A DNA stretch of 64,000 nt from Crossaster papposus. Lineage: Eukaryota; Echinodermata; Asteroidea; Velatida; Solasteridae. Positions 20,691 to 32,574 of this stretch are shown here, one piece after another. The translations under genes were made by a program, and so were the position numbers. The stretch is taken from positions 620,001 through 684,000 of the forward strand of contig JBAIAA010000311.1 in assembly GCA_037893245.1 (NCBI GenBank). Reading direction: 5' to 3'. Numbering within the stretch: the stretch's first letter is position 1; each line of letters begins with the position of its first letter. The notes under the pieces are model-generated. The model was not told the DNA's origin. It saw only the letters and a program-made list of their open reading frames with translations, and searched no databases.

Positions 20691-23048
20691 ATGCTGAAAT
20701 TCAAGTTTCCTGTCGTAAGTGACATTCAAACGTTAATAAAATGATTCATTTTGGGTATAGATCACTAGTACATTATTATACCAACAATCAAATGTGTCAA
20801 AGAAACAATATCCAGCCTCGAAAGTTCCAAACAAAATTATCGTCTGCTAGATTAAGTTTCACTCTCCGTCGAACACTCGATAGATCACGTGATGTGGTTG
20901 CTAGTTGGGATTCTATGGCACGCCAATTTGGCAAAAAATTAAAATAATTTAAGTGAAATTGATTTTTTTTCCCTGACTGGGGCTGGTAAACATAATGCAT
21001 GGTATGTCAACATCAACAAAAACAAAGAGATGGGTCTATTTTCTCCTCCTGAAACCAATCATGGCTGGTCTGAAATACTATAAGGGGAAAACCAGAATGT
21101 CGTGAAGTATTTGTGCTGGGGGAAGAATGCTTGAGGGGGGGGGGGGGGGGGGTGTCCTGTGATGTCTCAGGACACTAATTAATTAGCTATAGTCTAAGGA
21201 CAATGCCATTCAAAAACAAATCTAAAATTTAATATGAGCTTTTATTTTTAATTTTTTTTTTCATGCCAATTATTTGGTTTTTTTTACAGATTAAGTTGGC
21301 CACTAAGAAAACTATGCGCCCTATGACCTACAGAAATTACGAGACAGAAGCGTTAGACAAGGCACTAGATGCTATTTTCGGTGCAGGTGACTGTCAAAAA
21401 AGCTTCAAGAACTTATGGTGTTCCATATTCTACTCTGCATGATAAAGTCAGTGGAAAGACAAAGTTTGAAGCCACTAGGTCGGGACCCGCTCCCCTGATG
21501 AGTCAAGAAGAGGAACAAACTCTAGTAACACACATTGAGTCAATGGCTTCTTTTGGGTATGGGTACAGCCGTACTGAAGTTACAGCACTTGCTACTGACT
21601 TGGCTGTCCACCTTGGAAAGAGACAGAAGTCCGATAAGCCCCTCTCACTGCAGTGGTTTTATAGCTTCATGAAACGCTGGCCACAGCTAAAGGTACAGAA
21701 ACCAAGATCTCTTGAGATAATGCGAGCTAAAGCCACTTCTCTTGAGACGGTCAATAAATACTTTGATGAATTGGAGCACATTCTAGAGAAGTATGACCTA
21801 CTAGATCGACCACAGGCCATCTACAATGTTGATGAAAAGGGCATCACTGAGAACCATAAACCTCCACGTGTTGTTTCCTCACGCCAAGAAATACCTCCAG
21901 CAGTAACCATGGGTAAATCATCCACTACAACAGTAATTGGATGTGGTAAGGCTCTTGGCATGGCAATACCCCCATTTTTCATCTTCAAGGGAAAGCGTAT
22001 GCGCAACGAATTCTTGACAGGATGTTCTGCTGGTGCTGCAGGGGCAGTCAGTGACTCGGGCTGGTCCAACTCAGACATATTTAAGAGATACCTAAATGAC
22101 CACTTTAGCAAATACTGCACTCATGCAACACCAGAAAACCCTATCTTAGTGTTGTATGACGGACATAAGTCTCACGTTTCGCTATCACTAATTCAATGGG
22201 CACAGGAGAGAAATATCATCCTTTTTGTACTTCCAGCACACACTTCACATATTCTTCAGCCGATGGATGTTGGATGTTTTGGACCATTTGAAAAAATCCT
22301 GAATGGTGTTAGACACAATCATATGCGGAAAAATGCAACATCTGGTGTTGACAAATACTCCCTGTGTGAGTTAGCTTGCAAGGCATATACATCTGCACTC
22401 ACGCCAAATAACTTGCAAGCATCATTCAGAAAGAGTGGCATCTATCCAGCTGACCGATTTTCTGTGAAACAATCAAGTTTCCTTCCAGCAACAATTTTCC
22501 ACCCTCCACCAACAGCTACTTCTTCCTCGTCGGTCATGCCAGCAGAGACACCTACAGCTGAAGACGCCACTGACATATGCACCAACTTTTTCAAGAAGGC
22601 TGAAGCGGTGCTGACAGAGAACCCTAAAGAGACAAAGAAGCGTAAAGTTCTGAGTGCTGTTGTAAGCGGTAAAGCCATTACTGAAGACACAGTTGTAGAT
22701 AACATCAGGAAACATCTAGAGGAGCAGAAAAACAAACCAAGGCAATCAGTCAGCAAAAACAGTTCCCAAAAACCAAGTACGTCCGGAACAACACCAAGAA
22801 ATCAACAATCGTATATCGACAGCAGTGACAGTGAATCTGAGACTACAGACCCCAAAGACCTGTGCTGTGCATGCAAACGATTGCAACCAAGAGAACTCAA
22901 AAACGTCGATTTCATTTCTTTTGTTTCATGGGCACAGTGCACCCACCCTGACTGCAGTCATTGAGTGCACCTTAAATTTTGCTCACCAGTGCGCGTGGTG
23001 CGCAGGCACCCTTTTTTTTTGTGCCCATGTCACAACCCCGAAGAGTAA
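20691..23048 (+). pseudogene. pogo/Tigger-like transposase (DDE_1), split gene with two lesions
   Basis: Exon 1 (20691-20714) encodes eight residues and has the donor CCTGTC|gtaagt. Exon 2 starts at 21290 after ttttttacag in the same phase. Exon 2 opens with a psq-type HTH (RNYETEALDKALDAIF, then KKASRTYGVPYSTLHDKVSG). The two HTH halves are in different frames because of one extra base near 21378-21387. The long frame 21369-22964 carries the DDE catalytic core: NVDEKG (Asp155), LYDGHKSH (Asp264) and QPMDVGCFGP (Asp300), typical of the pogo group. A Ser-rich linker and a PHD-like cysteine cluster follow. The cluster is interrupted by TGA at 22962-22964, where Trp is expected; past it the frame continues VHLKFC...FLCPC to a stop at 23046-23048. 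Cut-and-paste DNA transposition; this copy looks recently inactivated. Confidence 0.85.
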
Positions 23049-23189
23049 ACACCTAATAAACCATGCAAAAACAAATGTAAAAAAGAAATTATAATAAAAT
23101 TCAATATGTTGTTAACTTGCCACCAACAAAAATAACCTTCGGTAAAATACATAACCTTGATTCTCACAGGGTAACAAACAAATATAATT

Positions 23190-23740
23190 TAAAGAAATGT
23201 AAATTATTCAAAAGGATAACAAGAGAGGCAGAAGTTTACTGAACAAAATTAATGTAATTAATTAATATAAAGAAATGTAAATAATACAAAGATTAAACGG
23301 AAATGCAGAAGTTTATTAAACAAAATAAAGAAATATAATTTAAAGAAATGTAAATTATTCAAAAGAATAACAAGAGAGGCAGAAGGGTATTGAACAAAAT
23401 TAATGTAATTAATTAATTTAAAGAAATGTAAATAATACTAAAGAATAAGTTGAAATGCAGAAGATTATTAAACAAAGTAAATACAATTAAATTAAAGAAA
23501 TGTAAATTATTCAAAAGGATAACAAGAGAGGCAGAATTTTATTAAACAAAATTAATATAATTAATTGATTTCAAGAAATGTAAATAATACAAAAGAATAA
23601 ACAGAAAGACAAAAGTGTATTAAAGAAAAATAAATATAATTAATTTAAAGAAATGTAAACAATACAAAGAAATTACACAAAGACAAAAGTGTATTAAACA
23701 AAATTAATGAAGTTAATTTTAAGAAATTTATATTATACAA
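23190..23740. repeat. AT-rich degenerate tandem repeat, ~148-bp period
   Basis: AAAGAAATGTAAATTATTCA followed by AAAGGATAACAAGAGAGGCA recurs near 23195, 23343 and 23497. It alternates with a related half-unit AAAGAAATGTAAATAATAC. It starts about 140 bp after the pogo-like frame and may be that element's 3' region. Confidence 0.7.
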
Positions 23741-24181
23741 ACAAGTAAACAAACAAGCTTGTGAGTTCCTTAGAACATTAATAAACACCATTTGTGTACT
23801 CAAAAATGTTTTAGAGAGCTCCCATCTATTAAGTAAAGTCATCTCGATTAACGGCAGTGCAGTTTGGACAAAACTGCAACATGTTTGATTTATTTGGCAC
23901 ACCATACTAGCTTCTAAATATTCATTTAGTACCAACCAATGAAAAAACCGATAATATGTGACGTCGCTCCTACGTCGTGAAAGCAGTACCACTGTGAATG
24001 GCGGACGAGCTCTCGCAACGCAAGACCAACATTGCTAAGATTTCTACACACGATGAAGTGCAAGGTTATTTTTAAAAAGGTTGGTAAAATTATATTTAAA
24101 AAAAACATTTAGTTTTTGACTGAGAACAACTTCCCCGTTATCCTACCGATAACCCATGACACCAGGATAAATACTTTACGA

Positions 24182-24705
24182 ACGTACTCCAGTGTAAACC
24201 GCATAGCGCGTTTTGCCCCGGGTTCCACACACAACAACTTGACGTATTAACTTTCAATTTTCGAGACACTTTTTACACGACTACTACTGTTTCAAATCGT
24301 ACGACATCAAAACAACAAAAACACGATTATGTGAATCTACATTATCAGGGGATTCAGGCTCCCCTACAGTATACAAATTTAGCATCATAAAGAATTTAAA
24401 AATAGTGAATTTGCCTCTTGAAAAAGAGCTCTGATAGCTCGGAAGACTATATATGCCGCGGCTGTGTATTTCAATGAGAACTCGAACGACCAGTCTGATT
24501 TGCTACTTGGATTCAGCATACCAAGTACGGTAGAAAAGAATAGCCAATCAGCGTGACTTTTGCATCATTATTTTTTAGGGGACCAAAGTTTATTTTAATG
24601 CTGGAACCATGGAACTAAATTGCTGAGTAACGACCATGAAGGGACCGCATTGAATTCGCAGAGTTGATCAAAAAGTGACATGCGCACAGTAAAATGGACA
24701 TGTTA
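24182..24705 (-). repeat. Dispersed repeat X, copy 1 (with an extra ~210 bp)
   Basis: The reverse complement of 39178-39490: shared blocks include TGCCCCGGGTTCCACACAC, ACGACTACTACTGTTTCAAA and AATAGCCAATCAGCGTGACT. This copy has about 210 bp (24307-24518) between GTACGACAT and CATACCAAGTACGG; the two blocks are contiguous in the other copy, so it is an insertion here or a deletion there. Confidence 0.7.
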
Positions 24706-25061
24706 CTGGTCGATGTTATTACACTTTACTGGTACATGTACTTGGTAGATGTTATTACACCCGCAACGAGGCGGCCCTGTTGGGTGCACCTGCCCAATTC
24801 AAGTCCCATTGAAAACAGTGTAAAATCAACAATGTTCACGACCAAGTTTCTTGCACACCGACATCACTGGGGTTTCTCAAACAACAATCAGATTATTGTC
24901 TTGGTCTTTATCTTTCCATTTCTTTTCAATTTTTAGTAGGTTAGCCAATTACATTTTTTGATATTCACACCAAAAGAAACTCACCTCCCGAAAAGTGATA
25001 CTTCCCGAGCCTGCAAGCAGCCATTTTACAAATGGCATCCCTCCACGTTCTATATAGGGCA

Positions 25062-25843
25062 ATTAGGACCCATTTTTCAACCCTATTATCCAAGCGGTTG
25101 CAGCTGATTCATGGGCCCATAAGTTAGCTGGTCTCAGTGATCCCTCATCCTCATCCATGGTTTTATTCACTGCTGAGGGCATAAAAAGGTCTCTTGCGAA
25201 ACCTGTAGCTAAAAAGGAGCCTTTATCATCCGACACGCTCAAAGAAATGGTAAATATGTATATTGGAACAGAAGGCCATACCGTAGCAAACTTAATGAAT
25301 CTGAGAACTGTCGCAATGTGTTTAACAGCGTACACGGGTTTTCTCCGATTTAACGAGCTCTCTCAGATAAAGCTTGGACACTAGCTTTACTACAGAAAGT
25401 ATGAATTTAGCTATACCATCCAGTAAAACCAATGTTTATAGAAGTGGGAGGTCGGTGGTTATTAGTATAATAGAATCCCCCTATTGTCCTGTAAAGATGA
25501 TCAAGTCTTACCTTTCGCTTGCCAAGATTTTTGATCCAGACTCGTTTATATTCAGAGGTTTGACAAAATTTAAAACAGGCTACAAACTTAGGGAAGCTAA
25601 TCGACCAATATCATACACCAGAGTAAGAGAGTTGATATTGGATGCTTTAAGACCGCTTGTTGAAGATGTCTCACGTTTTGGGGTTCACAGTCTGAGAGCA
25701 GGTGGGGCTACTGCCGCAGCTAAACGCGGGGATTCCTGACCGGCTATTTAAGCGACACGGTAGATGGAAGTCAGAAAGTGCAAAGGTATGTCCAAGATTC
25801 AAAAGGTAGACTATTAGCTGTGTCTAAAGCCTTGGGTTTGTAA
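25062..25843 (+). pseudogene. Tyrosine recombinase fragment (Crypton/DIRS/xerD-like), broken
   Basis: Conserved pieces of a phage-integrase-type tyrosine recombinase lie in order: GLSDPSSSSMVLFTAEGIKR, TAYTGFLRFNEL (first catalytic Arg), FGVHSLRAGGAT (H-x-x-R), then in the next frame RLFKRHGRWKSE (His/Trp), then in a third frame the nucleophile context YVQDS and the closing SKALGL before TAA at 25841-25843. The lesions are a TAG at about 25381, a shift near 25733, and a shift near 25785. No start codon or TIRs found. The core does not tell whether the parent was a Crypton or a DIRS/Ngaro retroelement; no DIRS-type RT is adjacent. Confidence 0.8.
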
Positions 25844-26355
25844 AATATGCCCCTTGAGTTTGTTTACAATGCTAGCATTTTATTAAGAGTTGAAAGAAAC
25901 AATATAGTTTACGCACTTAAAATTTAAGTAATATTAATCGAAGGGTTATGTCAAGTTGACAGATAGAATGCCATTATTATAGATGCGATTAATTTGATAA
26001 AGTGTAAAAGTATGTTTATATGTATATACATGCACAATTTAAAACGAGGTTTCAATTAGGCATGGTGGCGTCTGACACGATGTTATATTGCATAGTTCAG
26101 ATCTACGTTTCTCATCCTCAAAAAAAAAAGAAGAGAGGGTGAGTTTTTCGTAGCTGGCATTATAGCGGTTGCCTATAATTTACATTATACTTGTAAAAGA
26201 GAACTGTATACTGTATACTGTTTAAAGACGGGGGCTGTTTGTGTAACGGCAGGTTCCCCACCGGTGCTCAAATACACTGACTAACTCCCATATGGATGTG
26301 TGTAGTGTGCGTTATTTCTGCGTCAGTTAATTTCACAGAAATTGGTTAGGGAAGA
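25844..26355. other. No gene seen between recombinase fragment and tandem array
   Basis: AT-rich sequence with an A-run near 26120 and a tandem CTGTATACTGTATACTG near 26205-26221. I see no exon or repeat family I can name. Confidence 0.4.
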
Positions 26356-26957
26356 AACACAACAGGCACCAGAATATGGCTGGAGTTCCTGCAGTTGCGA
26401 GCCTAAAATCACCTCAAGCCGAAAACGAAGCCAGGAATTTGAAAAGACCGCCGCAGTGCAGCGCCCTCAAGAGACTGTCTCCGCATTGACTTATTTTTCC
26501 CAGTGTCTCCGAAATCCGCCTTCATAAGGTTTGAAAAACCATCAGGAGACATTAAATACTACATGAAAATGTTATGTCTTGAATGAAATAAGTAAATGAT
26601 TTTTTTTCTCTTGGAAATATTAGAGAGGACTGTTCTGATCGTTTTCTGTAAAAAATAAATCCCACTCAATGTAAACTTTATGAAAAAGAGGTAAATCTGT
26701 GATTGTCTCCTTATGGGTTATTTTTAATGTTGTCCCCCAAATGACCCATCGCCTGTTATTATTATTATTATTATTATTATATTATTATTATTTTTATATA
26801 GCGATGGGTGTATGTATCCTCGTCGTAGTTGCAGGCGCCGTGGCCGCCACTCAAGTAACCAAATAAAGAACGCTGAACACTCAAGAATGCATGCAATGTG
26901 GAGGAATGGTCTTGATGACGCTGGGAAGAAGACGCCGAGTTCCTATCAAATCTCACC

Positions 26958-27317
26958 ATGAGCTGGCTAAACACAGATGACGCTGCCGTATTTTCCCCGT
27001 TTAGGGACTATCTAGGACTGTTGAATTTGGTAAAAGTGCCGGTATCTCCGGCACCAACTAGCACCAGATCGTCTGGGCAACAACTTGAAGTCAAAGATGT
27101 GGATGATTTTGAGTCTAACGGCGTCACGGTCGACTGTGGACTCATGCCGTTCACTGTTCCTGGCGATCCCCAAGTGGAGAGCGGCCGGTGGGGTGAGAGC
27201 GGCTGCATTCTGCGGACAACCCGGAGCCGATTCTACCACCAGTACCACAACCGACGACCAGCCCTAGCCTATACAGTAACCTGTTGTGTATTTTGTCGCA
27301 ACACAAAAGAATGGTGA
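26958..27317 (+). CDS. 119-codon open frame of array unit 1, function unknown
   Basis: Starts MSWLNTDDAAVFSPF and ends CCVFCRNTKEW. The frame is intact in all five units (also 29368-29727, 31787-32146, 34207-34566, 36623-36982), with only a few substitutions such as Gly to Ala in unit 3 and Thr-Ser-Thr to Pro-Pro in unit 2. I recognise no domain. The units are so similar that an open frame here is weak evidence for coding. Confidence 0.25.
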   Translation: MSWLNTDDAAVFSPFRDYLGLLNLVKVPVSPAPTSTRSSGQQLEVKDVDDFESNGVTVDCGLMPFTVPGDPQVESGRWGESGCILRTTRSRFYHQYHNRRPALAYTVTCCVFCRNTKEW

Positions 27318-27456
27318 GACTGAGTCAATTTATACCTCCCATGTACTAAAAGACGCCTGAAAGACACCTTTGCTATAGGCAGGGTCAGGATTGTTTATTG
27401 GGAAAGTTGAAGTTACTTTTCCACTGTTTAGATATCTTATTTGCGGTACCAGCATC

Positions 27457-27745
27457 ATGGGGAATGGAAGCAAGGACGAGGTGGTGAAGCAGGATCTGGA
27501 CAAAAAGAGCAGATGACAAGCCAGACCCAACCGACAAACCTCCGTATAATCCTTCGTACGTCACCCTGATCGCAATTAATGGCCATTAGGGAGTCACCGG
27601 ATAGGCGCCAAACTCAGCCAAATCTACCCGTACATCATCAACAAGTTTCCGAACTACGAGAAAAACAAGAAAGGCTGGCAGAACTTCATCATCACTACCT
27701 CAGCATCAACGAATGCTTCATCAAGATACCGAGGGAATGGAGAGG
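27457..27745 (+). pseudogene. FOXL2: FOXL2-like forkhead fragment, unit 1
   Basis: Forkhead (winged-helix) DNA-binding domain remains spread over three frames. In order: MGNGSKDEVVKQDLDKKSR from 27457; DKPDPTDKPPY and YVTLIA near 27517-27572; [12 protein letters not shown] from 27579; [20 protein letters not shown] near 27620-27681; [13 protein letters not shown] near 27698-27735. [10 protein letters not shown] with NECFIK and PRE is the FOXL2 signature as I remember it; FOXD and FOXE differ here. Damage is mostly small indels: 6 bases after KPPY, 4 bases before MAIRES, 2 bases lost before QIY, and a scrambled helix-3 region. The wing region is missing, because the RT segment begins right after IPREWRG. 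Confidence 0.75.
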
Positions 27746-28645
27746 GTTAGACGAGAACATCCCAATAGATCAAGCAGCCTACCGTGCAGGAAGAGGAACC
27801 ACAGAACACATCGTCGCATACAAGATCCTTGCAGAGAAGGCAATAACATCCAAAGACTACGAACTTTACATCACCTAAATGGACATGAGCAAGGCATTCG
27901 TCACAGTGAGACGTAACACCCTTAAGACCTGGCAACGATTCTAGACCAAGCAGAACTCCACCTCATCAAACTACTGGTCGAAGACGTCACCCTAAAAGTG
28001 AGAGTGAGGAGTGAAACAAGACACCTTTCCAACTAAAATGGGCGTTCCACAAGGAGACTTCCTCAGCCCAATACTCTTCACGCTATACTTGGCAAAAGCC
28101 CTGCAAGACCACCCGCAGAGTGGAGAACACACATACGCCAAAGCACCAACAAACGAGAGTACGCACGAAGACCTACCACCGAAAATGAGGGACCACACGT
28201 ACTGCAAACCACCCGAATATGGCACCATCATCAGGCCAATGTATGCAGATGACATAGGATGGGCAGCGAGCAACAACAAGTTCAAGATCGAAAAAGAAAA
28301 GAACATCACACTTCCGAAGTTGAAAGACAGAGGCCTAAAAATAAACGAAGCAAAAACCGAAGAATACCTGGTAAAGAAGAACGGATCAAAGGACTGGAAG
28401 AAATGTAAGATCCTCGGTAGCCTTATGGATACCAACGAAGACATCAAAAGACGAAAACAGCTGACGAACAACGCAATGAAAAAACTTGAACACGTCTTCG
28501 AGAACAACAACCTCAACATCCAAATGAAGATCAGAGTGTTCAGAGCGTGCGCAGAAAGCATATTTCTATACAACTCGTAGACACTGACCAAAACCGCTGA
28601 AAAAAGATCGACTCGTACCATCGAAGAATACTACGAAAGGCTATA
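27746..28645 (+). pseudogene. Non-LTR reverse transcriptase fragment, unit 1
   Basis: Starts inside the RT domain with NIPIDQAAYRAGRGTTEHIV, then MDMSKAF (catalytic Asp block; the usual Asp after SKAF is Val), GVPQGDFLSPILFTLYLAKA and MYADDIGW (catalytic Asp pair), then NEAKTEEY. A TAA follows YELYIT (27876), and frames shift before GVPQGD. It ends EEYYERL with TAA at 28643-28645. The endonuclease and most of the C-terminal region are absent. Family could be RTE-like, but I cannot fix it. Confidence 0.85.
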
Positions 28646-29866
28646 AATCTTAGCTTCGTCTTCGGCTTCGGTTCGCCTTTGATTTCCAAATCACTGAGAA
28701 GCAAATAGAAATGGAAGCAAATATCCGAACTTTTGGGATCATATCAACCGACTGAATGTTTGTGTAACACAACAGGCACCAGAATATGGCTGGAGTTCCT
28801 GCAGTTGCGAGCCTAAAATCACCTCAAGCCGAAAACGAAGCCAGGAATTTGAAAAGACCGCCGCAGTGCAGCGCCCTCAAGAGACTGTCTCCGCATTGAC
28901 TTATTTTTCCCAGTGTCTCCGAAATCCGCCTTCATAAGGTTTGAAAAACCATCAGGAGACATTAAATACTACATGAAAATGTTACGTCTTGAATGAAATA
29001 AGTAAATGATTTTTTTTCTCTTGGAAATATTAGAGAGGACTGTTCTGATCGTTTTCTGTAAAAAATAAATCCCACTCAATGTAAACTTTATGAAAAAGAG
29101 GTAAATCTGTGATTGTCTCCTTATGGGTTATTTTTAATGTTGTCCCCCAAATGACCCATCGCCTGTTATTATTATTATTATTATTATTATATTATTATTA
29201 TTTTTATATAGCGATGGGTGTATGTATCCTCGTCGTAGTTGCAGGCGCCGTGGCCGCCACTCAAGTAACCAAATAAAGAACGCTGAACACTCAAGAATGC
29301 ATGCAATGTGGAGGAATGGTCTCGATGACGCTGGGAAGAAGACGCCGAGTTCCTATCAAATCTCACCATGAGCTGGCTAAACACAGATGACGCTGCCGTA
29401 TTTTCCCCGTTTAGGGACTATCTAGGACTGTTGAATTTGGTAAAAGTGCCGGTATCTCCGGCACCAACTCCCCCCAGATCGTCTGGGCAACAACTTGAAG
29501 TCAAAGATGTGGATGATTTTGAGTCTAACGGCGTCACGGTCGACTGTGGACTCATGCCGTTCACTGTTCCTGGCGATCCCCAAGTGGAGAGCGGCCGGTG
29601 GGGTGAGAGCGGCTGCATTCTGCGGACAACCCGGAGCCGATTCTACCACCAGTACCACAAACGACGACCAGCCCTAGCATATACAGTAACCTGTTGTGTA
29701 TTTTGTCGCAACACAAAAGAATGGTGAGACTGAGTCAATTTATACCTCCCATGTACTAAAAGACGCCTGAAAGACACCTTTGCTATAGGCAGGGTCAGGA
29801 TTGTTTATTGGGAAAGTTGAAGTTACTTTTCCACTGTTTAGATATCTTATTTGCGGTACCAGCATC

Positions 29867-30155
29867 ATGGGGAATGGAAGCAAGGACGAGGTGGTGAAGC
29901 AGGATCTGGACAAAAAGAGCAGATGACAAGCCAGACCCAACCGACAAACCTCCGTATAATCCTTCGTACGTCACCCTGATCGCAATTAATGGCCATTAGG
30001 GAGTCACCGGACAGGCGCCAAACTCAGCCAAATCTACCCGTACATCATCAACAAGTTTCCGAACTACGAGAAAAACAAGAAAGGCTGGCAGAACTTCATC
30101 ATCACTACCTCAGCATCAACGAATGCTTCATCAAGATACCGAGGGAATGGAGAGG
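29867..30155 (+). pseudogene. FOXL2: FOXL2-like forkhead fragment, unit 2
   Basis: Carries the same indels as unit 1, so the forkhead fragment was already broken before the array expanded. Confidence 0.73.
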
Positions 30156-31065
30156 GTTAGACGAGAACATCCCAATAGATCAAGCAGCCTACCGTGCAGG
30201 AAGAGGAACCACAGAACACATCGTCGCATACAAGATCCTTGCAGAGAAGGCAATAACATCCAAAGACTACGAACTTTACATCACCTAAATGGACATGAGC
30301 AAGGCATTCGTCACAGTGAGACGTAACACCCTCATAGAAGACCTGGCAACGATTCTAGACCAAGCAGAACTCCACCTCATCAAACTACTGGTCGAAGACG
30401 TCACCCTAAAAGTGAGAGTGGGGAGTGAAACAAGACTCCTTTCCAACTAAAATGGGCGTTCCACAAGGAGACTTCCTCAGCCCAATACTCTTCACGCTAT
30501 ACTTGGCAAAAGCCCTGCAAGACCACCCGCAGAGTGGAGAACACACATACGCCAAAGCACCAACAAACGAGAGTACGCACGAAGACCTACCACCGGAAAT
30601 GAGGGACCGGCCACACGTACTGCAAACCACCCGAATATGGCACCATCATCAGGCCAATGTATGCAGATGACATAGGATGGGCAGCGAGCAACAACAAGTT
30701 CAAGATCGAAAAAGAAAAGAACATCACACTTCCGAAGTTGAAAGACAGAGGCCTAAAAATAAACGAAGCAAAAACCGAAGAATACCTGGTAAAGAAGAAC
30801 GGATCAAAGGACTGGAAGAAATGTAAGATCCTCGGTAGCCTTATGGATACCAACGAAGACATCAAAAGACGAAAACAGCTGACGAACAACGCAATGAAAA
30901 AAACTTGAACACGTCTTCGAGAACAACAACCTCAACATCCAAATGAAGATCAGAGTGTTCAGAGCGTGCGCAGAAAGCATATTTCTATACAACTCGTAGA
31001 CACTGACCAAAACCGCTGAAAAAAGATCGACTCGTACCATCGAAGAATACTACGAAAGGCTATAA
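30156..31065 (+). pseudogene. Non-LTR reverse transcriptase fragment, unit 2
   Basis: As in unit 1 but with the segment TLIEDLATIL intact near 30331. The frame is broken by the GGCC insertion before MYADDIGW and by an extra A after NNAMKK. Confidence 0.83.
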
Positions 31066-32285
31066 ATCTTAGCTTCGTCTTCGGCTTCGGTTCGCCTTTG
31101 ATTTCCAAATCACTGAGAAGCAAATAGAAATGGAAGCAAATATCCGAACTTTTGGGATCATATCAACCGACTGAATGTTTGTGTAACACAACAGGCACCA
31201 GAATATGGCTGGAGTTCCTGCAGTTGCGAGCCTAAAATCACCTCAAGCCGAAAACGAAGCCAGGAATTTGAAAAGACCGCCGCAGTGCAGCGCCCTCAAG
31301 AGACTGTCTCCGCATTGACTTATTTTTCCCAGTGTCTCCGAAATCCGCCTTCATAAGGTTTGAAAAACCATCAGGAGACATTAAATACTACATGAAAATG
31401 TTACGTCTTGAATGAAATAAGTAAATGATTTTTTTTCTCTTGGAAATATTAGAGAGGACTGTTCTGATCGTTTTCTGTAAAAAATAAATCCCACTCAATG
31501 TAAACTTTATGAAAAAGAGGTAAATCTGTGATTGTCTCCTTATGGGTTATTTTTAATGTTGTCCCCCAAATGACCCATCGCCTGTTATTATTATTATTAT
31601 TATTATTATATTATTATTATTTTTATATAGCGATGGGTGTATGTATCCTCGTCGTAGTTGCAGGCGCCGTGGCCGCCACTCAAGTAACCAAATAAAGAAC
31701 GCTGAACACTCAAGAATGCATGCAATGTGGAGGAATGGTCTCGATGACGCTGGGAAGAAGACGCCGAGTTCCTATCAAATCTCACCATGAGCTGGCTAAA
31801 CACAGATGACGCTGCCGTATTTTCCCCGTTTAGGGACTATCTAGCACTGTTGAATTTGGTAAAAGTGCCGGTATCTCCGGCACCAACTAGCACCAGATCG
31901 TCTGGGCAACAACTTGAAGTCAAAGATGTGGATGATTTTGAGTCTAACGGCGTCACGGTCGACTGTGGACTCATGCCGTTCACTGTTCCTGGCGATCCCC
32001 AAGTGGAGAGCGGCCGGTGGGGTGAGAGCGGCTGCATTCTGCGGACAACCCGGAGCCGATTCTACCACCAGTACCACAAACGACGACCAGCCCTAGCCTA
32101 TACAGTAACCTGTTGTGTATTTTGTCGCAACACAAAAGAATGGTGAGACTGAGTCAATTTATACCTCCCATGTACTAAAAGACGCCTGAAAGACACCTTT
32201 GCTATAGGCAGGGTCAGGATTGTTTATTGGGAAAGTTGAAGTTACTTTTCCACTGTTTAGATATCTTATTTGCGGTACCAGCATC

Positions 32286-32574
32286 ATGGGGAATGGAAGC
32301 AAGGACGAGGTGGTGAAGCAGGATCTGGACAAAAAGAGCAGATGACAAGCCAGACCCAACCGACAAACCTCCGTATAATCCTTCGTACGTCACCCTGATC
32401 GCAATTAATGGCCATTAGGGAGTCACCGGACAGGCGCCAAACTCAGCCAAATCTACCCGTACATCATCAACAAGTTTCCGAACTACGAGAAAAACAAGAA
32501 AGGCTGGCAGAACTTCATCATCACTACCTCAGCATCAACGAATGCTTCATCAAGATACCGAGGGAATGGAGAGG
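32286..32574 (+). pseudogene. FOXL2: FOXL2-like forkhead fragment, unit 3
   Basis: Identical damage pattern to units 1 and 2; no lesion of its own noticed. Confidence 0.73.

Larger units (their letters stand above)
26356..28765 (+). repeat. FOXL2-RT tandem array, unit 1
   Basis: First of five nearly identical direct repeats. Order within the unit: AACACAACAGGCACCAGAAT start; noncoding leader; (TTA)n flanked by ACCCATCGC/GCGATGGGT; a 119-codon open frame (26958-27317); a decayed forkhead fragment (27457-27745); an RT fragment (27746-28645); then a 115-bp junction segment starting TCTTAGCTTCGTCTTCGGCT and leading into unit 2. Private features: ACCCTTAAGACC lacks six bases present in the other units near 27920, and GGATAGGCGCC replaces GGACAGGCGCC. 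Confidence 0.95.
28766..31184 (+). repeat. FOXL2-RT tandem array, unit 2
   Basis: Same layout as unit 1 at +2410. Private or shared marks: CTCCCCCCAGATCG in the 119-codon frame; GGGACCGGCCACACG (4 extra bases, shared with unit 4) near 30605, which breaks the RT frame; one extra A in the AATGAAAAAAACTT run at about 30895-30903. Confidence 0.95.

Noticed and set aside
23998..24065. Possible first exon MADELSQRKTNIAKISTHDE on the plus strand
   Set aside because: The donor (gttatt) is weak and no downstream exon in phase could be found.
27992..28621. 209-codon minus-strand frame opposite the RT in array units
   Set aside because: It is antisense to clear RT motifs and is a shadow frame.
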